A stretch of 64,000 bases of DNA, from assembly GCA_022953095.1 (NCBI GenBank), contig JALJCR010000002.1:310001-374000 (forward strand). The letters run 5' to 3'. Positions within the stretch are counted from its first letter, which is position 1; every line of letters starts with the position of its first letter. The notes beneath the pieces were generated by a model. That model had not been told where the DNA came from. It did not search any database and worked only from the letters and a program-made list of their open reading frames with translations. Position numbers and translations under genes: made by a program. Below are positions 16,264-27,859 of the stretch, one piece after another. This DNA is from Qipengyuania sp. ABI-127-1 (GTDB taxonomy: Bacteria > Pseudomonadota > Alphaproteobacteria > Sphingomonadales > Sphingomonadaceae).

Positions 16264-19131
16264 ATGAAATTCAGGAAATCACTGTTCGCTGGTGCCGCCC
16301 TCGCGGCACTGTCGTTTCCCGCCATCGCGCAGGCTGGTGAAGTTGTCGGCACCGTATCCGATGCCAGCGAAACGATCGCGCTGCGCAGCGCGCAGGTGCG
16401 CATCGTGGAACTGGACCGTGTGGCGACCACCGAGCGAGATGGCTCGTTCCTGTTTTCCGACGTTCCGGCGGGGAGCTACACGCTGGAAATAAGCTATGTC
16501 GGCGCTCGCACTGTAACACGGTCGATCGAGGTACCCGCCACCGGTATCGCCCGCGCGGATATCGCCTTGGCGGGCTTTGGCGACAATGAAATCCTGGTCA
16601 TCGGTCAGGCCGCCAACCTGTCCAGCGCGCTTTCCCGCAAGAAGGAAGCCGATGGTGTTTCCGATGTTCTGACGCGCGACGCGATCGGCCAGTTTCCCGA
16701 TCAGAATGTGGCCGAAAGCCTGCGCCGCCTGCCCGGCATCAACGTGCTGAACGATCAGGGCGAGGGGCGCTTCGTTTCGGTTCGCGGTCTGTCGCCGGAT
16801 CTTGTCTCGTCGTCGCTCAACGGGGTACGGCTTCCAGCGCCCGAAAGCGATATTCGCGCCGTCGCTCTCGACGTGGTCTCTTCCGACATCATCGAATCGA
16901 TCGAGGTGAAGAAGTCGCTCACGCCCGATATGGACGCCGACACGATCGGTGCCTCGATCGAGATCGAGACGACCAGTGCCTTCGACCGCAAGAAACGCCT
17001 GCTCTCGGCCAAAATCGAAGGCAGCTACAACCGCTACGCCGACGAGATCAGCCCGAAGGCCAGTCTCGACTTCGCCACGCGGCTGGGCGCGAATGCCGGT
17101 GTGTCGGGCGGTGTCAGCTATTACCGGCGGACTTTCGAAACCGACAATGTCGAGGCGGACGATTGGGCCGAGGCCGGCGGCACGATCTTTCCGCTGGAAG
17201 TCCAGTATCGCGATTACGATGTCGAGCGCGAACGCTTCAGCGCAACGCTGGGCTTCGATCTGCGTGCCGGGGACAGCACCGAACTGTATATCCGCGGCGT
17301 CTATAGCCAGTTCGACGATCACGAATTCCGCCGCCGCGTGACTTTCGATCTCGGCGATTTCGAGGATAACGGCCCCAGCAGCGTAAGCGGCAGCCAGGCT
17401 GTTTTCGACGACGCGGACGAGGAATTCACCGTCGAACGCGACGTCAAGGATCGCTTCGAAAGTCAAAAGATCCGCTCAATCGTCGCGGGTGGCGAGAGCG
17501 ACTGGGGCACCTGGTTCGCCAATTACTCGCTGAGCTGGGCCAAATCGAGCGAGCTCGAGAACGGCAGCGTCGACCCGACCCAGTTCGAACGCGACTTCGG
17601 ACCCGAGGAAGCCGAAGACGCGCTCGGCAACGAAATTCCAAGCGGCCTCGCCCTCGGTTTCGACTATTCCGATCCACGCGTTCCGCTCTATTCGGTCGTA
17701 TCCGACGCGATCAACGGATCGTTTTTCGCCGCCGGCACCTATGGGCTCAAGGATGTCGAATACGTCACGCTGTCGGATGCACAGGACGAGGAATGGGCCG
17801 CCAAATTCGACATCGGCCGCCGCTTTGCCGCCGACAATGGCGAGTTTACGGCCCAGATCGGTTTCAAGGGGCGGTGGCGTGACAAGCGCTTCGATGGGAA
17901 TGTCGAGTTCTACGAGAACGACAATTATACTCTGTCCGATGCGCTCGGCATCGGTCAGACCTATCGCCTGACCGACATCTCGCCGCTGCCCGGCTATACC
18001 GACGCGACTCGCTTCTTCTTCGACAATTTCCCGGATTTCGAGCTGCAGGAGGCCGACAGCGCCTATGACAGTGCGGTAGAGGATTTCGCCGTCGATGAGG
18101 ACATCATGGCCGGCTATCTCCTCGGTCGCTGGGAAAGCGCGGACCTGCGGCTCGTCTACGGCCTGCGCTACGAGCATACGGACAACACTCTGACCGGCAA
18201 TAACGTGCTGCTGGTCGAGGAAGATGGCACCTTGCCCGATGGCAGCACCGCAACCGACGACACCGTGCTCGTCTCCCCGGTCAGTATCGACAAGAGCTAC
18301 GATCACTGGCTGCCGAGCGTAAACCTTCGCTACGAGGCCCAAAACGATCTGGTCCTGCGTGCGGGGATGTATCGTTCGATCGTCCGTCCGACACCGTTCC
18401 AGCAGGCGCCGCATTTCGCCGTCGAGGAATCGGATGACGGCGAGCGGGAGGGCGAGTTCGGAAATCCCGATCTGCTGCCGACCGAGGCGTGGAACTTCGA
18501 TGCGGCGATCGAATATTATATGAGCTCGAATGGCGCGATCCATGCTTCGGCCTTCTACAAAAGCCTGGATAACTTCATCGTCGAAGTAAATTCCGATGTC
18601 GCCGGTGTTTTCCGCGGCATCCCCTTCGACGAGGCGACCATTGCCCGCAATGGCGACGGGGCCGATATCTACGGTATCGAACTGGGCTTTGCCCAGGCTT
18701 TCACCGGCGCGCTCGACGGGTTCGTGCTGCAAGCCAATTATACCTTCACCGATGCCGAAGGAACGGTGACGACATTGGCCAGCGACGGTCCACGCGACAT
18801 TTCGCTGCCCGCTACGGCCAAACATACCGCCAACGTCTCGATTGGTTACGATAAGGGACCGATCGATATCCGCTTGTCCGGCACCTATCGTGATAAATAT
18901 CTCGATGAGCTGGCGGACACGCCGGAACTCGATCGCTATGTCGACGATCACTTCCAACTGGATCTGTCGGCCAAGTATCGCGTCAGCGACAGGTTCCAAT
19001 TGTTCTACGAGTGGGTGAACATCAACAACGCGAAATATTTCGCTTATAACCGCTTGGGAAGTCGGCGTAATCTCTATCAATACGAAGAATATAGCTGGAC
19101 CATGAAGGGCGGCGTGAGGGTGACATTCTGA
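16264..19131 (+). CDS. TonB-dependent receptor with N-terminal regulatory-like domain
   Basis: ATG 16264 follows a strong GGAGGG and begins a signal peptide (MKFRKSLFAGAALAALSFPA, cleaved after AIAQA); the protein has 955 residues. Residues about 25-100 form a carboxypeptidase-regulatory-like beta domain (RDGSFLFSDVPAGSYTLEIS). A plug domain follows (DVLTRDAIGQFPDQNVAESL, RRLPGIN, RFVSVRGLSPDL, NGVRLP). The barrel ends with an aromatic residue (GGVRVTF). Its stop overlaps the start of the phytase gene by one base, which suggests an outer-membrane system for phytate or its products; that substrate is inferred. Confidence 0.93.
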   Translation: MKFRKSLFAGAALAALSFPAIAQAGEVVGTVSDASETIALRSAQVRIVELDRVATTERDGSFLFSDVPAGSYTLEISYVGARTVTRSIEVPATGIARADIALAGFGDNEILVIGQAANLSSALSRKKEADGVSDVLTRDAIGQFPDQNVAESLRRLPGINVLNDQGEGRFVSVRGLSPDLVSSSLNGVRLPAPESDIRAVALDVVSSDIIESIEVKKSLTPDMDADTIGASIEIETTSAFDRKKRLLSAKIEGSYNRYADEISPKASLDFATRLGANAGVSGGVSYYRRTFETDNVEADDWAEAGGTIFPLEVQYRDYDVERERFSATLGFDLRAGDSTELYIRGVYSQFDDHEFRRRVTFDLGDFEDNGPSSVSGSQAVFDDADEEFTVERDVKDRFESQKIRSIVAGGESDWGTWFANYSLSWAKSSELENGSVDPTQFERDFGPEEAEDALGNEIPSGLALGFDYSDPRVPLYSVVSDAINGSFFAAGTYGLKDVEYVTLSDAQDEEWAAKFDIGRRFAADNGEFTAQIGFKGRWRDKRFDGNVEFYENDNYTLSDALGIGQTYRLTDISPLPGYTDATRFFFDNFPDFELQEADSAYDSAVEDFAVDEDIMAGYLLGRWESADLRLVYGLRYEHTDNTLTGNNVLLVEEDGTLPDGSTATDDTVLVSPVSIDKSYDHWLPSVNLRYEAQNDLVLRAGMYRSIVRPTPFQQAPHFAVEESDDGEREGEFGNPDLLPTEAWNFDAAIEYYMSSNGAIHASAFYKSLDNFIVEVNSDVAGVFRGIPFDEATIARNGDGADIYGIELGFAQAFTGALDGFVLQANYTFTDAEGTVTTLASDGPRDISLPATAKHTANVSIGYDKGPIDIRLSGTYRDKYLDELADTPELDRYVDDHFQLDLSAKYRVSDRFQLFYEWVNINNAKYFAYNRLGSRRNLYQYEEYSWTMKGGVRVTF

Positions 19132-20162
19132 TGCGCAACGAACTCAAGATTTTCGCACTCGCCAGCCTTGGGATCGCGGCCGCCTGTGCGACGGTTCCAA
19201 AATCCGGCGATCCCACGGTGCCGGTCTTCGCGGTGGCGGAGACCGCGCCGGTGATGACCGAAAACGAGGATGCGGCCGACGATCCGGCGATCTGGCGCAA
19301 TGCGGCTTCGCCTGGAGACAGCCTGATCGTCGCGACCGACAAGAAAGCGGGGCTGTATGTCTATGGGCTGGATGGGCAGGAGAAGAGCTTCAGCCCACAT
19401 CCCGCGCTGAACAATGTCGACCTGGTCGATATGGGGGAAGCGGGCGTGATCGCCTTTGCCAGCGACCGCAGCGACCGGGCCAATGCCAAGATCGTCCTCT
19501 ACCGGCTCGACACCTCGACCGGCGGCCTGACCGAACTTGGACGCGTGGCCTCGGGGCCAGGCGAGGGGTATGGCATTTGCGGCACGCGCCGCGGGGATAC
19601 GCTGGTGATCTACACAGCGCCCAAGAACGGCCGTATCGGCGAATGGGAAATTGCCCTGGGTGATACTCCGACGGCCAAGGAAGTGCGCACCATGCAGGTG
19701 CCTTCGCAGCCCGAAGGCTGTGTGGTCGATCACCGGAACGGCACGCTCTATATCGGCGAGGAACTGGGCGGCATCTGGCGCTTCGTACCCGGTTCGACCG
19801 AGGGCGATCTCGTCGCTTCGGTCGATGGGCGCAAGCTGGTTGCCGATCTCGAAGGGCTTGCCTTGGTGCCCGAGGGCGCCGATGGCGGCTGGCTTTATGC
19901 GTCGAGCCAGGGGGACAATGCCTTCATGCGTTATGCCTTGCCCGGCGTCACACCTGCAGGCCGTTTCCGAATCGCCCAGGGGCGGTATGGCAGCGCCGAG
20001 GAAACCGATGGCATCGAGGTCATGCGGGGCGATTTCGGCCCGGCATTTCCCGGCGGGCTATTCGTCGCGCAGGACGGTATCAACGACGGCAAGGCGCAGA
20101 ACTTCAAGCTGGTCGCGCTGGGCGATATCGAGCGGGCGCTGGAGGGGCAGGGCGAGCGGTGA
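19131..20162 (+). CDS. beta-propeller phytase (3-phytase family)
   Basis: The 343-residue protein shows the beta-propeller phytase sequence: DDPAIWRN, TDKKAGLYVYGLDG, NNVDLVD, ASDRS, QPEGCVVDHRNGTLYIGEE, ADLEGLAL and SSQGDN. These acidic loops bind calcium and phosphate in the family. The N terminus has a hydrophobic segment ending AAAC with Cys at about residue 19, so it may be a lipoprotein. The start ATG shares its A with the receptor's TGA, implying translational coupling. The predicted role is release of phosphate from inositol phosphates at the cell surface or in the periplasm. Confidence 0.93.
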   Translation: MRNELKIFALASLGIAAACATVPKSGDPTVPVFAVAETAPVMTENEDAADDPAIWRNAASPGDSLIVATDKKAGLYVYGLDGQEKSFSPHPALNNVDLVDMGEAGVIAFASDRSDRANAKIVLYRLDTSTGGLTELGRVASGPGEGYGICGTRRGDTLVIYTAPKNGRIGEWEIALGDTPTAKEVRTMQVPSQPEGCVVDHRNGTLYIGEELGGIWRFVPGSTEGDLVASVDGRKLVADLEGLALVPEGADGGWLYASSQGDNAFMRYALPGVTPAGRFRIAQGRYGSAEETDGIEVMRGDFGPAFPGGLFVAQDGINDGKAQNFKLVALGDIERALEGQGER

Positions 20163-20406
20163 CTTTCCTACATCCGCGCTCGGCGCTAGCCTTGCGCCGG
20201 GTTGGTGATGTGCGGGCTATCATCCGGATGCCGGTGCCGGGATAGCGCGGTGAGTGGCGGGGGATTTTTCGCCGAATGCGTCACCCTGGCATGGGGTTTT
20301 CGGCCTAAATATTTGTAAATAAAGCAAAATATCCTGTTGGATTTGCCGGACACCGCTGTCACCTTGTGTCACCTACAAGCAGACGGTGGGCCGTCCGGCG
20401 GCGGCG
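20163..20406. other. intergenic gap between phytase and tesB
   Basis: The two flanking genes converge here. An AT-rich patch sits near 20305-20340 (aaatatttgtaaataaag), and TGTCACC occurs twice, at 20357-20363 and 20367-20373. I find no convincing open frame or hairpin terminator in it. Confidence 0.4.
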
Positions 20407-21330
20407 CTATTTAGCGATGCGTTTGCGCATCATGCCTTCTTGCGCCACGCTCGCTATCAGTTCGCCCTGGCGGTTGAAGATGCGGCCACGGTTGAAGCCG
20501 CGCCCGCCGCCGCTCCACGGGCTGTCGGTGGCGTAGAGCAGCCATTCGTCGGCGCGCGCCGGGCGGTGAAACCAGATCGCATGGTCGAGGCTGGCGCCGA
20601 CCAGTTCGCCGCGCATCCAGCTCAGGCCATGCGGCAGCGCGCTGGTGCCGAGCAGCGTATAGTCGCTGGCATAGGCAATCACCGCGCGGTGCAGCGCCGG
20701 GTCGTCCTCGATCGCGGGCAGCGGCGCGGCGGTGCGGAACCAGCTATGCGCCGTCGGTGCGCGCGGCTCGCTGTTCATCCAGTGCAGCCGGTCGACCGTG
20801 CGCATCTCGATCGGACGCGGACGCAGCACGAGGGCGCGCTGCTGCTCGGTCATGCGGTCACCCGCACGCTCGACCATGGCGTGGCGCATTTCCATGTCGC
20901 TCTTGAGCTCCTCGGGCGGGGCGACATCGGGCATGGTCACATCGTCGTGGGCGAGGCCGTCCTCGGGGCGTTGGAAACTGGCGGTGAGGTTGAGGATCGG
21001 GCGCTGCGTGCCATCCTCCTCCGGCTGGCTCGCGACCACGCGGCGGTTGGCGAAGCTGCGGCCGTCGAAATCGCGCGCGGTGGCGTAGGCGATGTCGAGG
21101 CCTTCCTTGCCGCCGCGCAGGAAATAAGCGTGGAGCGAATGCGCCTCCAGCCCTTCGGGGGCGGTCGCCTGCGCGGCCTGCAGTGCCTGCGCGATGACCT
21201 GACCGCCAAATACGCGGCCCACGCCGCCGGGCTGCTGCGGGGCAGTGAAGGCGTCCTCGCCCCGGCGGGTGACGGTCAGCAGGCGGACGAGGCCTGTGAC
21301 GAGCTCTTCAGGTTTCTTTTCCGTACTCAC
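20407..21330 (-). CDS. tesB: acyl-CoA thioesterase II
   Basis: The 307-residue protein is a double-hotdog thioesterase of TesB type. The N-terminal half has GRVFGGQVIAQALQAA and HSLHAYFLRGG, with the RDFDGRSFANRRV strand. The C-terminal half has SDYTLLGTSALPHG, SLDHAIWFHRPARADEWLLY and GGRGFNRGRIFNRQGELIAS. The length matches E. coli TesB (286). It hydrolyses medium- and long-chain acyl-CoA. It is followed downstream by the convergent phytase gene. It starts 21 nt after the end of the membrane-protein gene, so it could be read with the operon before it. Confidence 0.95.
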   Translation of the reverse strand: MSTEKKPEELVTGLVRLLTVTRRGEDAFTAPQQPGGVGRVFGGQVIAQALQAAQATAPEGLEAHSLHAYFLRGGKEGLDIAYATARDFDGRSFANRRVVASQPEEDGTQRPILNLTASFQRPEDGLAHDDVTMPDVAPPEELKSDMEMRHAMVERAGDRMTEQQRALVLRPRPIEMRTVDRLHWMNSEPRAPTAHSWFRTAAPLPAIEDDPALHRAVIAYASDYTLLGTSALPHGLSWMRGELVGASLDHAIWFHRPARADEWLLYATDSPWSGGGRGFNRGRIFNRQGELIASVAQEGMMRKRIAK

Positions 21331-21351
21331 CTGACGGGCTTTGCGGGCGGT

Positions 21352-22404
21352 TTACGTTTGCGTCAAGCGTCCACCGGTCTGCCATTGCCGGAACGCATAG
21401 GCGGCAAGGCCGAGCGACAGGAACAACTCGCGATATTCCGAGCTGTCGAACATCATCAGCATCGTGGGGCCGAGGAGCAGATGGATAAGCTGGCCGATCG
21501 CGATCCAGACGGCGAGACCGATCCACAGCGCCCGCTCGCGCATGTCCATGGCGCTGCTGGCGAAAGCAATGCAGGCGAACAGGCCGATCCAGAAGGCCGC
21601 CTGGACGGGAAGCAGGGTCCAGTGGCTGTAGGTGAACACCAGCATCGGCGCAGAGATCGCGGCCACCGTGCGGTCGGGGAGGAGGGCGGCAAAGGATTGG
21701 ACGAATGGCCATCGCGCGGCGTCGCTTTCGCGGATTAGCGGGAGGAGTATCAGGAACAAACCGGTGCCGGAGTAAAGCACCAGTTCCGTGAGATCGGTCT
21801 GGAAATTGTGCAGGTTGAACTCGCCCTGCCAGTTGCGCGCCGCGACGCTTTCCGGCGTGTCGAAGCCGATCTGGCGCTGGAACCAGCTCACTTCCTCGCC
21901 GCCCATGAGCAGAAACAGAAGCGCGAAACCGGCCGCGCCGAGCAGGTGAAGGCGTCGGCATGGCAGGGCGCCATCGGCGCGCCAGAGGCCGAGAAAGCGC
22001 GAGGCCATGAAGCCGGAAGCGCCGAAAAGCAACAACGCGCTGAACCATTCGATCGCCCCATCCTCCGCGCCGACAAGGGCGTAGGTACGTGGGCTGGCGG
22101 CAAGCAGGATCGTGGCGGCAACCGTCAGAGCGACGACCAGCCCGGTAAGCTGGCGCGCGCCACGGGAAAGCGGTTCGGCGCGCAGGCCGGGGCGGGCGAG
22201 GGCGAGCACCAGCGCGGCACACAGCGCGGCAGAGATGCCACGCCGCGTCCAATGCCAGTCGCTATGCAATGGGGCCTCTTCGCGCGCGAAAGGCCAGCCG
22301 AAAGCCCATTGCTCATATGCCATCATGCCGATCTGGAAACCGGCCAGCAGACCTGCGGCAAGGAGAATGAAACGGGCCGAACGTGTCAAACGGGGCGCTC
22401 CCAC
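21352..22404 (-). CDS. multi-pass membrane protein, unrecognised
   Basis: The 350-residue protein has about eight to nine hydrophobic segments. A striking conserved-looking loop contains GGEEVSWFQRQIGF and, shortly after, NLHNFQTDLTELV. I do not recognise a characterised family. It overlaps the end of the upstream acyltransferase gene by 19 nt, so it is the last member of a four-gene operon with two acyltransferases and a JmjC-type oxygenase. The acidic/aromatic loop could be catalytic or structural, but no function can be assigned. Confidence 0.8.
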   Translation of the reverse strand: MGAPRLTRSARFILLAAGLLAGFQIGMMAYEQWAFGWPFAREEAPLHSDWHWTRRGISAALCAALVLALARPGLRAEPLSRGARQLTGLVVALTVAATILLAASPRTYALVGAEDGAIEWFSALLLFGASGFMASRFLGLWRADGALPCRRLHLLGAAGFALLFLLMGGEEVSWFQRQIGFDTPESVAARNWQGEFNLHNFQTDLTELVLYSGTGLFLILLPLIRESDAARWPFVQSFAALLPDRTVAAISAPMLVFTYSHWTLLPVQAAFWIGLFACIAFASSAMDMRERALWIGLAVWIAIGQLIHLLLGPTMLMMFDSSEYRELFLSLGLAAYAFRQWQTGGRLTQT

Positions 22405-23417
22405 CAGCGCCGCAGGGCTGTGGCGAGAAGCGCCCCGCGTACGAACAGGAGATCGACCATGTCGGGCCCCGCTTCGGCGCCCATCTCGCTTTTATACCCG
22501 GCATCGCCAAGGCCCCAGCTTATCCGCTCGGTTCCGTGCGCGGCGGCGCGGGCGAAGTCCTCGTAAAGCAGGACCCTGCCGGGGCCGAATTGGGTAAAGC
22601 GTTCGTCGAAATTGTTGGCGATGTAATAGCGCACGCCGTCGGCCTGAATTCCGAAGGTGAAGGCCGCCGGAACCTCTCCGATCCACATCACGCTGCCAAA
22701 GAGCATTTCCGCAAGCACGCGATCGTTGCACAGGTCTTCCCAGTATCGGCGCATCGCCGGATCGCGGAACTTGGTGTCGCCGCCATCGTCGAGCTTGCCC
22801 AGCCAGCTCGAGGCCTCGATCCTCGCCATCGCGTCGCGGTGGTCGGAGGTCCAGTCCGCACCGGTGAAGCACACCGTCCGCAGGGGGCCTCCGTCTTCCT
22901 CCAGCCGCCGCTTGCGCCAGCGGTTTTTGCGCCGCGTCTTGGAGGACGGCCAGCCATCGTCGGCGGCGAGCGCCGCGAGGTCGAGTTCGAAGACTTTTCC
23001 GAGCGGGCGGGAAAGAACCTGCCAGCCGGCCATCCGCGAGGCCCGTATCAGGGTTTCCAGCGACGCATCGCCCGTCTCGACAGGACCGAGGCGCCAGACA
23101 CGGCCAAGATCGTTCTTGTGCCGGGCCAGGGCGCGGGACAGGTCCGACGCGGCTATGCGGTGCGCGACGGGGATTCCGCGAAACGGCCAGTAACAGCCGC
23201 CCACTTCGCGAAGCACGAGCGGACCCTTGCGGCGTTCCACAAGGGCGAAGGCGGCACAGGGCGAGCCCGCGTCATCGGTCGCGACGAAGCTGGTTGCCGG
23301 CGCAGGGTTGCCCACCGCGAACCACCGATGGCGCAGAAAAGCGCGATCGGCCGGACCCGATGTCGCGAGGGCATCGAAGATCGCCGCTTCGCCAGCACGC
23401 TGCTCGTTATGCGTCAC
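22386..23417 (-). CDS. GNAT/FemAB-like acyltransferase (CelD/BcsL type)
   Basis: I place the start at GTG 23417 with a GGAAGAGG Shine-Dalgarno; this gives 343 residues starting VTHNEQRAGEAAIFDAL. The central basic motif TRRKNRWRKRRLEEDGG and the later FTFGIQADGVRYYIANNFDE and GPGRVLLYEDFARAAA match the BioF2-like acetyltransferase domain (Acetyltransf_6). The same basic motif occurs in the first gene of the operon, so the two are probably paralogues. It starts 23 nt after the JmjC-type gene and overlaps the membrane-protein gene. The substrate is unknown; the family acts on polysaccharides, lipids or aminoacyl groups. Confidence 0.82.
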   Translation of the reverse strand: MTHNEQRAGEAAIFDALATSGPADRAFLRHRWFAVGNPAPATSFVATDDAGSPCAAFALVERRKGPLVLREVGGCYWPFRGIPVAHRIAASDLSRALARHKNDLGRVWRLGPVETGDASLETLIRASRMAGWQVLSRPLGKVFELDLAALAADDGWPSSKTRRKNRWRKRRLEEDGGPLRTVCFTGADWTSDHRDAMARIEASSWLGKLDDGGDTKFRDPAMRRYWEDLCNDRVLAEMLFGSVMWIGEVPAAFTFGIQADGVRYYIANNFDERFTQFGPGRVLLYEDFARAAAHGTERISWGLGDAGYKSEMGAEAGPDMVDLLFVRGALLATALRRWWERPV

Positions 23418-23440
23418 GGACCTCTTCCGGCATGGGGTTC

Positions 23441-24313
23441 CTAGCTTCCGAATGCCCTGCGCCAGGCCCGAAACGCCAGCGATTTCGTCTGGTTGCTCGC
23501 CGGCCAACGCCCCGGCGCCTTGGGTTCGATGCCCAGTTTGCGCACGAGCCCGTTGAAGCACCGTGCCCCTGCCTCGGCATAGCTCCACTCGCTGCGCCAG
23601 GTGATCGACAGCGAGATGGAGCTTTCCGGCCCGTTGCGCACGAAATGCGGCGCCATCACCGGAACGAACACCGCTTCGCCGGGCCCAATGGAATAGGGAG
23701 TGCCCGCGGCTATCATATCCTCGGTCCAGGGCAATTCGCGCGGCCCACCGAGATGATAGCTCTCATGAACCTCGTCGGGAGCGTAGCGTGCATCGCCTGC
23801 CGGAAACTGCGTCATCACCTTGCTGCCCCTGAGTTGGAGCAGGATGTTGTGTTCGGGATCGAAATGATAGGGGGTGACGGCATGCGGGCTCGAGATGAAG
23901 ATGAAGCCCTGCGGTGTCAGCATCTCGCCGGTCTTGGTCTCGATCGCGGGACGCAGCTCTTCGAGCAGATCCATCAACAGCGCCCTGTATGCGGGGGCCT
24001 GTTCGATATTCTTCAGCACCGCCCAGCTTTCGCTGGTGGCGATGTGGCGGATCGTGTCGCCGATCGTCATGCCGTTTCCACCGGGCTTGCCATCGATACC
24101 GATCGGCAGGTCGCCGCGATTGTATTCGATCGAGCTCTGCGGCAGCGCCGCGCCGAGTTCGGCCAGGGCGTCGAGGGTCAACCGCTCATCGTCTTGCAGA
24201 TTGTGGTGCAGGACATGCGGGGTTTCGGGATAGGCGCGGCTGAAGGCCTCGCGCGATTCCTCCGGGAAAGCAGCACTTGCCTTGCGCGAGAGCACCGGAT
24301 CGTGCGCAGTCAT
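23441..24313 (-). CDS. JmjC/cupin-type Fe(II)/2-oxoglutarate oxygenase-like protein
   Basis: The 290-residue protein has a cupin core with the metal triad HxD...H: TPYHFDPEHNILLQLRGSK places His150 and Asp152, and VMAPHFVRNG gives His223. The LRGSK lysine is where JmjC-like cupins bind 2-oxoglutarate. The C terminus is basic (KSLAFRAWRRAF). It shares an ATGA overlap with the upstream acyltransferase gene. The likely reaction is hydroxylation of a protein, peptide or small molecule; no substrate can be told. Confidence 0.85.
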   Translation of the reverse strand: MTAHDPVLSRKASAAFPEESREAFSRAYPETPHVLHHNLQDDERLTLDALAELGAALPQSSIEYNRGDLPIGIDGKPGGNGMTIGDTIRHIATSESWAVLKNIEQAPAYRALLMDLLEELRPAIETKTGEMLTPQGFIFISSPHAVTPYHFDPEHNILLQLRGSKVMTQFPAGDARYAPDEVHESYHLGGPRELPWTEDMIAAGTPYSIGPGEAVFVPVMAPHFVRNGPESSISLSITWRSEWSYAEAGARCFNGLVRKLGIEPKAPGRWPASNQTKSLAFRAWRRAFGS

Positions 24314-25485
24314 TGTCGTTTCTCCTCTCGGCGCAGTTCGATGGCCGACAAGACGGCTCCGATCGAACGACGCAGTTTCCCTCCAATTCCCACGGTCACC
24401 ATCGCGATTTCGCGGCGATCCGACCAGATCTGTTCGATCATGGGATGACCGGGCGCGGCGCAGCTATCCGAGATGTCGATATCGCTGCGTTCGAGCATAG
24501 CGAGATTTTCGACCTGCAGGAGCATGCCGGGAGACAGTTTCGCGTAACTTTCTTCGAAGGCCGTCTTGAAACCGAAACTTATCGGCGGCGTCACGAAGGT
24601 ACACAGCATGGCAATGGGCTTGCCATCGAGATGAAACGCCAATCGTTCCAGACGGCCGCAACGGGCCGCTCCGTGCAGACCTTCGCGAAACAGGGCCGCG
24701 GTCTCGGGCGCGCTCGATAGCGATGATCCCCGCGCGCCCTTCCAGCCGGCGCGTTCAAGCGCGAGGAACGATTCGATCCAGTCCTCAAGCGCATCGGTGT
24801 CCGTTTGTCGGGAAAAGACGAGCTCGCCCGCTTCCTCCAGCCGCCGACGCTTGCGGCTCAGTTCCTTGCGCCGCTTCTTTTCCATGGCAGCATTCATATG
24901 CTCTTGCGGCGACAACCCCTTGCGCAGTGCTGCGCGTTGGACCGTCTTCACCGGCCTGAAGCAACGACCCGAACAGGCGGCCAGTTCACCAAGCGTTTCA
25001 AAAGCGGTGCCATCGGTCGGCAAGTTGGCAAGATGAAGGAACAGGCTCGCGCGATGGTTCCGGTCGCACCAGTCGAGCATATGCTCCCAGAAAAGGTGCG
25101 AATACCCTTCGGCCACCAGTGGTTCGCCGCAAAAACTGTTGGCGTGCAGCCAATTGGCAAGATGCGGAACGAACCGGCCATGATAGTTCGTGCCGTACCG
25201 GATCGGCATGATACCGGCCAGTTTGCCACCAACGGCCAAGATGGCGATACGCACGCTGCCCTGCGGATCGAACTGTTCGAGCGATGGTTTCAAAAACCAG
25301 CGCTCGCAGAAAGGGTTGGGGGTCGGCGCTGTGCACGCCAGTTCGTGCCACGCAGCCTCGGGTATCGTGTCGATGACCTCGCGCCATGGCCGCACGGAAA
25401 AACCATCCGGCAAAGCCGGACAGGCCCTGCGGTCCACGGACAAGCCATGCCATCGGGCGTCGATGAGGTCTGCGATGCGCGTCAC
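24310..25485 (-). CDS. GNAT/FemAB-like acyltransferase (CelD/BcsL type), first gene of operon
   Basis: The 391-residue protein contains the Acetyltransf_6-like motif KKRRKELSRKRRRLEEAGEL, then an acceptor/CoA domain (AFHLDGKPIAMLCTFVTP, ISFGFKTAFEESYAKLSPGM, LLQVENLAMLERSDIDISD). It appears related to the 343-residue acyltransferase two genes downstream. The stop overlaps the JmjC gene by 4 nt (ATGA). Upstream, the hppA terminator lies at 25558-25585, so the operon promoter should be in the roughly 70 nt between. Confidence 0.83.
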   Translation of the reverse strand: MTRIADLIDARWHGLSVDRRACPALPDGFSVRPWREVIDTIPEAAWHELACTAPTPNPFCERWFLKPSLEQFDPQGSVRIAILAVGGKLAGIMPIRYGTNYHGRFVPHLANWLHANSFCGEPLVAEGYSHLFWEHMLDWCDRNHRASLFLHLANLPTDGTAFETLGELAACSGRCFRPVKTVQRAALRKGLSPQEHMNAAMEKKRRKELSRKRRRLEEAGELVFSRQTDTDALEDWIESFLALERAGWKGARGSSLSSAPETAALFREGLHGAARCGRLERLAFHLDGKPIAMLCTFVTPPISFGFKTAFEESYAKLSPGMLLQVENLAMLERSDIDISDSCAAPGHPMIEQIWSDRREIAMVTVGIGGKLRRSIGAVLSAIELRREEKRQ

Positions 25486-25557
25486 AAGGTCCCTTCCGTC
25501 ACCCGTGCCGTATAGGGGTAAGGGGCTTAGACTCGGTTAACGCGGCAAAAACGAAAA

Positions 25558-25585
25558 GGCGGAGGTACCCGTCGGTCCCTCCGCC
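25558..25585 (-). terminator. intrinsic terminator of hppA
   Basis: On the minus strand, GGCGGAGG (25578-25585) pairs with CCTCCGCC (25558-25565) across a 12-nt loop and is followed by TTTTCGTTTTT. It lies 27 nt after the hppA stop. Confidence 0.8.
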
Positions 25586-25612
25586 CCGTTTCTATAAGGA
25601 AGATTGGACAGA

Positions 25613-27709
<2,097 letters not shown>

Positions 27710-27859
27710 GAAAAATCCCCTCCCGTTTGGTTTTTTGATTATGCGACCCGGCGCGGGAAACGCCGGAACATATGTGAAGGGGTATAAGCGGCATCTGTTA
27801 CGTGACAAGGCCGAACTGCGCAGCGATCCGCGTGTGTCGATCGCCCGCCGTACAAGCGA

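Noticed and set aside
20356..20373. TGTCACC direct repeats as a Pho box near the phytase
   Set aside because: The repeat period is 10 nt, not the 11 of a Pho box, and the site lies downstream of both converging genes, not in front of a start codon.
24020..24035. CCCAGCTTTCGCTGG inside the JmjC gene as a third copy of the palindromic repeat
   Set aside because: Only the core 15 bases match, the flanks do not, and the stretch is in frame as ordinary coding sequence (ESWAV). It is likely chance.
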